A stretch of 64,000 nucleotides of DNA. Origin: Stercorarius parasiticus (taxonomy: Eukaryota > Chordata > Aves > Charadriiformes > Stercorariidae). The notes under the pieces are model-generated. The model was not told the origin of the DNA. It made no database searches and saw only the letters and a program-made list of their open reading frames with translations. Position numbers and translations under genes: made by a program. The number at the start of each line of letters is the position of its first letter. Within the stretch, counting starts at the first letter, position 1. The DNA is taken from assembly GCA_013396915.1 (NCBI GenBank), contig VWZL01002051.1, positions 186,001 to 250,000 on the forward strand. Reading direction: 5' to 3'. Shown piece after piece: positions 11,845-21,548 of the stretch.

Positions 11845-13187
11845 CCTGGTAAGCAGTTGTTGCTTTAAATAGTACAACCAAAAAATGAATTGGGTGCTAG
11901 AGGCTCAGAAGAGTGTTCTGCTTTCAGAAACTGTAAAGTCCATTTCTGATTTGGGAGCATGTACAGGCTGGTGTTACACCAACCACCCTCTGTCATCATC
12001 CTTCTACAGTCAATCTGAGTTCAGAGTTGAAGACAAGCCATGTCCTGTGGCGTTATTCTCTTCCTGACATATCCTTCTTTGTGCCGGTGTTGCAGGGCTT
12101 GTTCTGCACTTCCCGCTTCTGTCTGTTGCAGTAGGAGTGCTCAGGATGATGAGTTGAAGTTGTAGTTTACTACAAGAGGGCTATAGGGGTGTCAAAGCCC
12201 ACTGTCATCTTTGACACATTTGTAAAGAGCCATTTGCTGCTGCTGCAGCACGTTAATATACAGCCATTTTATACAGGAAGACCTTTAGAGAAGTCTTGCA
12301 GCTTTCCTTCCAAAAATGACTTTGCTTGCTTAGCTGGAAGCTTTTTCACATGCTCAGTCACTTTGAGTTTTTTTCCTATGTTTATTTTCTTACGAAGGTA
12401 CAGCTGACCTCACATATTTACAAGCAATAGATAAAAATACTGGGATAATAATTAAGGACATAATTACTGTTCTATAAACTGGTTTGGTTTGATTTTAATA
12501 AGTGCTGAACTCAATCCATCTGGAAGTGAGGGCCTAGTTCCTTCAAACAGATAAACACACTAGAGACTTTATACAGCTAAGATGCCTGCAATTTTTTATA
12601 AGCTAGCAGAGAGGCTGTTTTATTTAACATAGTTAACACTGAAAATATGATTTAATTCTAAGCTTAAAGGAGAAGTGCAAATTCTAAACCACAGGCTTTG
12701 TTAAGGCTTTCTAATTCTGTTCCAAGTATTATGGAAGTCTGATGCTTGCATAAGGCCAAGTCATCTTTTAATTCCTAAACTGGCTCCCATAAAAGGCTAG
12801 AAAGTCTTTGATCTATGTAAAAGAGATCACCAGGGAGAAGCCTCTGCTTCTGTTTGTCCAAATGTTGCAAGCAGAGTCTCTAGGCTATAGCTAACAATTC
12901 AAATTATATTTGTTTGTGTCTTAGACAGACTTGTTGATTTGCATATAAAAGGGATTTCAATGGCAATATCAGCCCTTTCATGGGCTTTGCAACGGAGGAA
13001 AAAAAGCTAGTTAAATTTCGATCTAATAGACTGTCCTGCAATGATGTCATGTAATTAGTGTCTAGTGACGTAGATATTTTCTGGTGTCATATTTCTGAAG
13101 TTATCTGTTATGTACATACCAAGGTTGATAAAGGACACACAAAACTCAGGAATAGAAACTTTTGCACAATGAAGCTAAAGGCATGGA
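11845..13187. other. Unique DNA without a recognisable gene
   Basis: No gene or transposon recognised. The only motif of note is the overlapping octamer and TATA-type sequence at 12937-12951, listed separately. Confidence 0.6.
12937..12951 (+). promoter_or_regulatory. Octamer plus TATA-like motif
   Basis: A perfect octamer ATTTGCAT (12937-12944, the POU-factor consensus) is followed immediately, sharing one T, by TATAAAAG (12944-12951). In genuine promoters these elements are usually separated by tens of bases, and no convincing coding exon follows. This is a motif match only and may be chance in AT-rich DNA. Confidence 0.15.
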
Positions 13188-13296
13188 AATAGAACAGAGT
13201 AGAGTAGAGTAGAGAGTAGAGTAGAGAAGAGTAGAGTAGAATAGAATAGAATAGAATAGAATAGAATAGAATAGAATAGAATAGAATAGAATAGAA
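13188..13296. repeat. Pentanucleotide microsatellite (AGAGT/AGAAT)n
   Basis: About 109 bases of five-base units. The left half, to about 13237, is mainly AGAGT with interruptions. The right half, 13238-13296, is an almost pure AGAAT array of about 12 units. The right half is more uniform, suggesting the more recently expanded part. A minus-strand frame through it (repeated SILFY) is a translation artefact of the array. Confidence 0.95.
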
Positions 13297-14596
13297 TTTT
13301 GCCTGAAAGGAAGAAAATCTCTGGAAAACTTATTGGAGGAGGAATACCGGAGATTCAGCCTCAACAGATGTGTAAAGTTTGTAGAATACAGTTTCTAACA
13401 AGGTCTCATGAATATTTTTCATTAGTCATTGCAGATGTAAATAGAAAGTACAGAAGTAGGCTGACGAGCAGGTCTGATTATTTAATAGGGAAAATTGTGA
13501 AGGAAATATAAGATTTGTAAAGCATGCTACGTGCACCAGCTTATGTTGATGGTATCTAGTTTTATTTTGAGTGAAGTGAGAGGTACAGTACTGTGCAGCA
13601 GTCTTAAGACGGAAGTGGTTATACTTCTTGTAAGCAGAAACCACGTGGTTCCTTTGGTAGTGGACTCAGAGGAGGGCTTGTGCCAGAAGTCATTTTTTCT
13701 GTGTAGCACATTCTTGTAATGACCTTCATTTTCCAGAGAAGGCCAAAGATAGTTTCATGAACAAACCTTCCCAGTCTTTGTTTTCTCCCTTCCGTTGACA
13801 GCTTCAGGTGAGGGCTTGGCTAGGAAGGAAGAATTCCAACCCAGACCTTGCCGTTCTCTTCTTGAGGGATGCACAGGCAATGAGTAGTTTGCACAACCAA
13901 GTGCACATATGAAAGGTTGTCCTACAGAAGGATGATCAGCAACCGTGTGATCAGACCAGCCTGGTGCTTATTTCTTCATGTCACTAGAGTCCTTGACCAC
14001 ATGCTAAGGGTGCTACTTGAATTCTCACTATTATTCTCATTTGACCATTATCTTATTTCCCTTCTAATGATAGGGAAAAAGAAAATCATAATTCAGCTCA
14101 CATGAGTGAACTTTATCCCTTGAAGCCCTATGTTTTCCTTCTCGGTATGAAACATAGCAACTGTGGAGGTAAATGTACATTTTTAAATGGAATAGTAAAG
14201 ATGTTAACTGGACTAGAATTTTTTTCTGGTATTAAATGCAATCCTTCAGCATGTTAACTTTTACTGTTTCCAGAAGAATAATGTAACATCATGACCTCAT
14301 ATTAAATGCTAGTGCAAAGTACACCTGCTGTTCTCCAACTAGCACCTCTGTTCTTTTAAACAATGGGAATGTGTTGCTTTCCTGTCTGCTATTCTCAGAA
14401 AAGCACATATGCCTCAAATACTGTCTTTTTAGACTGATATAGTTGGAGAAATAAAGGATGTCATCTCTTCCTGCAAACTTTGCCTTCATTATCTATGTAA
14501 TGAGTAATTGTTGGAATAAAGGGTCTGGATAATCTTGATGACATCTGAAGAGTTCAAAGGAAAGTCTATAAAGTTTGTCATCGCTGCTTAAGTTGT
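13297..14596. other. Unique DNA without a recognisable gene
   Basis: Short open frames overlap on both strands at 13426-13719, but none shows a domain, signal peptide or splice context. No repeat recognised. Confidence 0.55.
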
Positions 14597-15010
14597 CAAA
14601 TCACAGAAAATAGTCCTGGAAAAGTCCTCAAGAGGTCATGAAGTCCCTAAAATAACATCAGCTATACCTACCTTTTTTCCTGAAAGATGTTTGTCTAACC
14701 TTTTCCAGTGATGGAAATTCCATGACCTTCCCAGAAAATCTATTCCAAAGCTATTTCTTAATCTTCAATCTTTGATGCTGTCACTACTTGCTCTCTCCAC
14801 CATGAGCAAGTAGAACAGATGATTTTCTTCTTCTTGACAAGAGCTTTTCATGTAATTGAAGGACGCTATGATCTTTCCCCTCTTTGTCAGCAAACTATTT
14901 TTCTGTCTTCGTGTTTCCTAATCTCTAACCATTTTCTTTGCTCTTTTCTGGAGAGGTGGTGAAGCAAAAAGTTTGATATCCTCCTTCTAACCCTGTTACC
15001 CTTCTTTCAG
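14597..15010 (-). mobile_element. Ancient CR1-like LINE fragment
   Basis: Read on the plus strand, blocks appear in the order of a reverse-complemented CR1/L3-type 3' end: TCCTCAAGAGGTCATGAAGTCC, then GATGGAAATTCCATGACCTTCCC, then ATTCCAAAGCTATTTCTTAAT. Farther on come TTTCATGTAATTGAAGGACGCTATGATC and CTAACCATTTTCTTTGCTCTTTTCTGG, which correspond to family segments on the same 3' side of the reverse transcriptase gene. Divergence is much higher than in the other CR1 copies, so insertion probably predates the bird radiation. The call rests on recalled family sequence, and boundaries are approximate. Confidence 0.65.
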
Positions 15011-18000
15011 TCTTTCTGCTAGTCTGGCAAGGGGAATAGAGATAAGGCTCTCTGGATCATCATGTTCTCTCCCAGGCTACCTGAAGCATTTGCTCTGGTG
15101 TTGTTGACTATTTTCACTTTTGCTAGATCTTTGCTTTTGCTGCTTTTTTAAAAATGTTTCTATGCTGAAAATAAAATCATGGATATGACTTTAAAAAAAT
15201 TATTCTTCAAAAAGTTTTGTCACTTCTTGTCTTGATGAATACATTTCCATCTGCCTGAGTAGGACAGGTTAGACCTGCCCCTTTGCTTTGAAAGCTTTGG
15301 TTACCTTGGTTTCCATATGGTGTGCATCTGTAGTTAACTATATTACTTAACTTTCGTTAAAATATCATCACTAAGGCTCTGATTTAAACCATTACCATAA
15401 ACAAAAGCATTATTTTTAGGGAATGTCATTAGGGACATTATATCCCTTTGGTTCCTGCAGCCAGGTTTTTCTAAGACATTTTGCCTTGTTTAGAGCTTCA
15501 GAATCACCTTTGAATCGAAACTTCACAGTTACTTAGCAGCAGGGTTTTCAATTAATTTTGTGTCTGTGCTGTGTCTATTGACTGAACTCCACCCATTTCC
15601 ACTATGAAATGTGGGTCACTTCTTTTTTCTTTTTCCCCAAGCAGCTGTCCTCCTGGCAGTCCTTGTGGTGAACTTCTTCCAGGTTTGTTTCAGCCCTTGA
15701 ACTCTACAGGACTGAGCCAAAAACTTTGTCATATAAGTCCCATTAATAATCATCTGTTTCTCAGACTCATGGGATCAGTCTTCTGTTATGTGCTCTGACT
15801 GGAAATTCCCAAAGCCACGCCTGACGGGTGATCTCCTTGTAACATCTGTTCTGGGACTGTGCTGGTAAGTCATTATAATTGGACGTGTTGTTGCCTTGCT
15901 GATGCAACCTGTGGACAAGAGATTAGCTGGAACTGTTAAATGTAAAACCGAACATTTAGTGTTTGGGCTTTGGAGAAGTGTGGCAACATATCAAAAGTAT
16001 GTGTCAAAACTGGATGCCTAAATTAGACATTGAAAAAAATTCTCCCCCCCCCCCGCCAATAAAGTTAAGTAACACTTAGTGCTTGCACGACTTTGTGATG
16101 GAGAGAAAAATTATTTCTTTTAAGCTTACTCTGTGGTCATATTTATCCTGTATGGTTCCAGTTGAAAACTGAGGGCATATCCAGGTTGTATCTATCTGGT
16201 CAGTCAAGCACCAGATTAACTGTATGCCCGTGGACAGACATTCAATAAACCAGTTGCTGGCTAGCTATATAGGCTTGCACTGAGCTCTGAATCAGTCCCC
16301 TCTAGAAAATCTTAAATCCAAGCACAGTGCTTCAACATGAGCTGAAGTTCATCTTCGGGCAGTTGATGATGCTTGTTGATAAGGTTGAAGCCAGCTGCTG
16401 CCTAGTCCAATGTGACGCTTCTTAAGCACAGCACTCTCATGACATTGTTGCTCACTGTGTGCATGGTGGCTATCTCAGCATATAAAATATACTTTACATA
16501 TATATATATGTATACGTTTTTGTACATATAAACCAGCAGGTTTGGGACTTCTGAGTTAGGCAGAGCACTTGGGAGTATTTTGTTGCTCCGAATCCCTTGC
16601 TTGTGGCACCTATTAGAACATGTTAGTCCCGGGCAGGCATGTCAGACTTTCTCCCATACATAAATGCAGCTACGTGACTTAAAATAGCTTTGTCCATAAA
16701 AGAACATAAAAATGTAATTTAAAGGACTTAAGTCAGAAAACAGTATGGAGATTTGAAATTGCTTTGGCCTGGAAAGCCAGTTTCTGGTCTTGAGATAACC
16801 TTTAATGTGGCTGTCAAAATTAGCTGCCAGTCCTTAAGGATGTCTGTGTGACCCATGTGAGGATCCTTTCTGATTTTCCATGAGCCTTGTCTGGAAGTAA
16901 AGGCAATAAGTCCTTTCTTCCCCCCACTTCCCAATGCCTTTTGAGATGCAAGTGTTCATGCATGCATCACCACAGTGCTGAAGTCCAAGAAAGCAAAGCC
17001 TTGAGACCAGGGGCTTTGAGAAATGTCAGTAAAGCCGTATATACATCTTGCTTTTGTATGTGGAAAAAAATAATGGTTTCCTCTCATATTTGAATTTGAG
17101 GGGAAAAGAGAATTTTCAAAGGCATGAAAGAGTTCAGTCTTCTGAGCATGAATATCTAAGCAAGATGTGATCCTAAAATGACAAGGAGTCAACATCTGGG
17201 TATGTTTTCCCACATTAGCAACTGCTGTCCTAAACTGTGCTGTTGTATGTGATGTTAAACAGCTGCTCGGTTTCACCCCAGAGGTAAGAATATTCTGTAT
17301 CTCACTTACTTACATCTTGGTTTTTTAGAACTTTTGGGATGAAAAGCTCTCAGAGAAAGTGTAAAGTAGTAGTACTGCTTGGTACCTAGAAAATCATGTT
17401 TTAATTGAATAAAAAGCTGCTGACACATTATAACGCTTATTCTTGGCACTACCTTATTATATTATCCAACCACCGTTTCTCATTATCTACATACCAAATT
17501 GTTCAAGTCAGTAATTTGAGTCTGTCCCCACCATGTACTAGTGAAATACCATACAAATAGCTGCCACAAATATTAACAGCTGCTCCATTTCAAGGTGCTG
17601 TTTCCTTTGTCTACAATTTACAGTAAGAATGAAATGTATCTTGCCAACAGTGTCAACCCATCCTGCATGCTGAAATATTTGGTGGCTTTTGGTGTTGCAT
17701 GTGCAAGTAGGCTTTCTTATCAATCTGCTTTTTTGGGAAAGAAAAAGGGTTGTATAGGGTCAGGGAAAGAATTCTTTGGGAGTTGTTCATATTTAATAAA
17801 ATTACACTCAGGAAGTTTAGAATGGATAAAAAGGATGAAGGTTTTGTAAACTACGCAGGCATTCTTCCTGTAGTGATTATACACAGGATACCGAAATGTA
17901 GCACACCAGTGCCTGTGGTTTTTGTCTTCATTTCTGTGTCTTAAATGAGATGAATCATGCTACTATACAGAAAAGACATGGCTGTAACACACCTGCACTG

Positions 18001-19768
18001 AGCTGGACTTTCACATCCGTAATTCCCAGAAACATTCATGATTTTGTGTAAACATGTTTGTAACAAAGCAGAAATACAATGCTTTATGCACTTACACCCA
18101 GAAATAAGATGTAATCGTGGTCTCTTGCAGAGGAATTGCTAAAGTGACAATTATGGGTGTCACTTCTTTCAAAAGTTTCATAGTAAAAGTTTCTTTTGAA
18201 GGTGACCTTGTTTTCTAAGTCCAGCTGGAAACAGTTAACCACTTTCCTGATTTCTAATACCAAACTTAGCTCGAAGTGTGTTTGCAAAATCAGTGGCTCT
18301 GGGGTTAAATTTCTGTTAGCTAATGTAGTTCAAATCGATCCTTTGCACAATTATATCATTTTTTTTCCTTCAAAATGAGCTCATAACTTTATTCCATAAG
18401 AAGATATTGTGAGATGCTGCTTTCCAGTTTGTCTGAACCGAATTACTCAAAAAGATCTGGCTTGCAGTGTGAGAACTGCAAAGAATATTCTAAAAATTCT
18501 TTCAAGTATAGATCTGTAGGTATCTCTCTCCTAAAATCTATGGAAGAACATAACTGAAAATGGTATGGAGGCATTTATGCTGCTTATTAACTATGTTGTG
18601 TCTGAATTGTTGCCATAAAAGAAAAATCAAAGTCTGGATTCAAAATAAGATTATTGTGGTAGCTGGAGCCATATTTTGAGCTCATGGAACCCACTGAGTA
18701 TACTAGGGTTGAAAAAGAGTCTTGTGCAGCCACTTTTGCCCTCTTTTTCCCTAGTCTTGTTGGAGCAAAAGCGTGTGAATGCTCTCACAGTGAATCAGAC
18801 AGGGCAACGGTTCACTTATTTACTACTTTAAAATAATAAAATAATCTGCAAACAAGCATAATTTACCCGACATGCACGTTAGTGAATTCTGCTCTACCGG
18901 GCTGTTTCCTTTCACCAATTGTAGGCACTTTTGGAATTGTAATTTTGTGCTGTAGGTCTCAGTCCACAGTAAGTGGTACTTTTAGTCACAAGAAGTCCTA
19001 CAAAGCATTCTCTTGCCCTTGAGGAATATTACTCTGTATTCACCTCACATAACGCGGCCTCTTTACAGATTACAAGCATCATTCAAGTCAAACCAGTCTG
19101 GTAGTAAGTCTCCTCTAAATAAACTTTCTTTTATTCCCCTGGTCTTAAAGTCTGTTCACTGTCTCTTTATTTTCTTTGCTCTTTTGTGTGTGGCTAAGAT
19201 TTATAAGGACCGCTGTTACAAGTTATACGTTTTCTTACATCAGTCCTTTTGGTCTCAAGACCCTGGAACAGAGAATTTACAGTGGCCATAAAATGGACCC
19301 CCCAAAAATACGACCCACCTTTGCAAATGTTCTGAATTTGACGTAGAAAACCAGTAGGATGAAAGGCTGTACCCATTATTCTCCATGCAGAAAACCAGCT
19401 CCTGACTACCATTAAAATTAGCAAGGAGCTTACACCAACTCTCCTTTTCGAAGTTAGAGGAAATTCTCACCACTGTAAGAGTCTTCGTCTGTACCTTTGT
19501 AGAGAGCCAAGCTGGCCTGAGATCTGAGAAACTTTCATCTTCAGGAAAATGCAAGCACAGCTCCCAGACTTCTGCTTAGGCCCATGTCTAAGGGAGCTGT
19601 ATTTCTTCATGGAACATAATGGAATATTCTAAACAAAACATGAAAACCTGCTATAAATAAACCTAATTAAGCATTTTCAGATGAATAAACAGTAGTTTTA
19701 TAACCCTTGCTATGAAATCTCATAATCTTATAATTAATTCCATGTTTAATATAAAAATGACAGTTTGA
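15011..19768. other. Unique AT-rich DNA without a recognisable gene
   Basis: No known gene or transposon recognised. It contains an 11-base C run (16044-16054), a short AT dinucleotide tract (16497-16514) and one exon-like segment at 15765-15864. Frames such as 16956-17276 (minus) and 17595-17849 (plus) show no family features. Confidence 0.55.
15765..15864 (+). other. Exon-like segment between splice-site matches
   Basis: CATCTGTTTCTCAG ends at 15764, a good acceptor, and GTAAGT starts at 15865, a good donor. Of the three frames across the 100 bases only one is open (codons from 15767); the other two have stops. The peptide (starts SWDQSSVMCSDW) matches no family I know. No neighbouring exon with compatible phase was found, so a chance pairing of sites is a strong alternative. 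Confidence 0.15.
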
Positions 19769-20032
19769 TGGAGTTGCTTTGAGGATTAAATAGGGAAATG
19801 TACCACATGCAATTTTCCTGCTCCATACAGTACAGATTTTACATGGGCATGACGTCACACTAAATAAAAAGGCTGGTCATCTATCACCTGGATAATGTGT
19901 GCTAAATAATGATGAATCTGGTACCTTGCATATAATTTCCTTTTTCAGGACTGAGCTCCCAAAAGTTCTTCTTGTTCACATTTCCCAAAATTGGTCATCA
20001 CAGTCTGAAGCAGCATCTGTACAGTCTATGAA
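19769..20032 (+). repeat. 264-bp direct repeat, copy A
   Basis: This segment recurs at 21285-21548 in the same orientation with a constant offset of 1516 bases, no gaps, and a single mismatch (A at 19789, C at 21305). It runs from TGGAGTTGCTTTGAGG to AGTCTATGAA. It does not resemble CR1, an LTR or a simple repeat. It contains a CRE palindrome, a TATA-like stretch and most of an exon-like segment, which in this copy is followed by an intact GTAAGA donor just outside the repeat. Such high identity means either a recent duplication, gene conversion, or an assembly error that placed the same sequence twice. Confidence 0.97.
19850..19871 (+). promoter_or_regulatory. CRE palindrome and TATA-like box, copy A
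   Basis: TGACGTCA (19850-19857) is a perfect cyclic-AMP response element and is followed closely by AAATAAAAAGG, a weak TATA-like stretch. A full CRE contains a CpG, which is uncommon in this CpG-poor sequence. Promoter activity is inference only. Confidence 0.2.
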
Positions 20033-20034
20033 AG
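19949..20034 (+). other. Exon-like segment, intact in copy A
   Basis: ATAATTTCCTTTTTCAG ends at 19948 and is a strong acceptor; GAAAG followed by GTAAGA at 20035 is a strong donor. The 86 bases between have one open frame (codons from 19950, beginning TELPKVLL), while the other two frames contain stops. The length is not a multiple of three. The repeat ends two bases short of this segment's 3' end, so copy B keeps the acceptor and body but has lost the donor. I recognise no protein family; an exon of a noncoding transcript is equally possible. Confidence 0.25.
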
Positions 20035-21284
20035 GTAAGAAAGTGAAAATCAGACTTTGGTTTGCTTAGGATGTGTTCCAAGATTATATGACTTGTGTGA
20101 GGTATGTTTCCCACTGTTACTAGCACGCTGGATGAGATCTTAATTGATCTCTTGTTCTTTCTTTTCTGGGCAGAATGAAGTCTTTGAAGATGAATACTGG
20201 CTCATAAACTAAATGCTTTCAGCTGTTGCTGCTGAACATAACAATTCCTAAGAAGATTTTTGTCAGTTGCTTAGAGATTTCCTTGTTTTTATGGAGAAGA
20301 AAAGGTTGTAGTTTAACCCTTACACAACTCCAGGATAACATTACAAGTCACACTGTATGTCTACAGTAGGAATTTAACAGCTGGAGAAGGGAAGCATGCT
20401 TTAGTAAGGCAACGTGTTTAGAAATGTGAACATATGACTAGATGCAGGATGGCCTTAGCATTATTCAGGAGGTCATATTCAGTGGTTAAATTGGTCTGCT
20501 TTGTACTTAAAAAACGTGAGTGAATAAACGTAGACTTAAATATTACTACCGTGTGTATATGTAGTAGCTAGGTTAGAAATGGTTGTTGGACACGACCAAT
20601 ATACAGCATGCTGACACAACACAAAGCACTATATATCTTTAACAGAAAGACATTTCAAGCCTCTTCTTTCCTTTCTTCCAGAAAGGAGTGACACGCTACA
20701 TGGTGCAGCTGGCAGATTGGCTTGGCTTGATAATGCACGATCAGAGCCTCATGAAACAGTTTATTTGGAAACCCCCCAGCACATAAAATATGCTAAATGA
20801 AAAGCAGAAGCACAGTGGGGTGAGAAGGAGTGTGTTTGGGAGTCAGGCGTGCCCAAGTTGAAATCCTCCTGTAGCAGAGCTTCACCTCTCTGCCTTTCTC
20901 TCTCCACAGAGAAGCAGGGCACAATATTTGTCTGCCTGCCTTGATGGAATAACTGATGACAATCAGTGCATTACTTAGAGTATCTAAGGGCAAGTTATAG
21001 TTATTGGTTAGTGTTTGTCTTTGTGTTGAAGTATGTATTAACATGAAGTCATGTATTCGTCTAAACAGGGGCAAGACTCCGAGTAAAGTTTACACGTAAC
21101 TTGCTGTATAACAAGTCCACTGCTCTAGCATCATCCTTATGTCCTCCACCCTTCTGTCATGCATCTTGAACCACACACCCACCACCTGCCTCTCTTGTTC
21201 CTCTACTGAAGCCCCAAACCCATTCTCTATATAGTTTCAGCTGTATATCCACCCTTTTTCATCTACCTCCCAAGCTCGGTAGGT
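20033..21284. other. Spacer between the two direct repeats
   Basis: This 1252-bp spacer holds no recognisable gene. Its last 160 bases are pyrimidine-rich. A minus-strand frame at 20793-21074 has no motif. Confidence 0.6.
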
Positions 21285-21548
21285 TGGAGTTGCTTTGAGG
21301 ATTACATAGGGAAATGTACCACATGCAATTTTCCTGCTCCATACAGTACAGATTTTACATGGGCATGACGTCACACTAAATAAAAAGGCTGGTCATCTAT
21401 CACCTGGATAATGTGTGCTAAATAATGATGAATCTGGTACCTTGCATATAATTTCCTTTTTCAGGACTGAGCTCCCAAAAGTTCTTCTTGTTCACATTTC
21501 CCAAAATTGGTCATCACAGTCTGAAGCAGCATCTGTACAGTCTATGAA
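21285..21548 (+). repeat. 264-bp direct repeat, copy B
   Basis: Second copy of the segment at 19769-20032, with 263 of 264 bases identical. Directly after the repeat the sequence continues with CAAGTGTATT, not the GTAAGA donor found beside copy A, so the exon-like part is disabled here if it was ever functional. The CRE palindrome recurs at 21366-21373. I see no poly(A) tail, terminal inverted repeat or target duplication that would mark it as a transposon. Confidence 0.97.

Noticed and set aside
13146..13364. Minus-strand frame with repeated SILFY units
   Set aside because: A direct translation of the AGAAT microsatellite.
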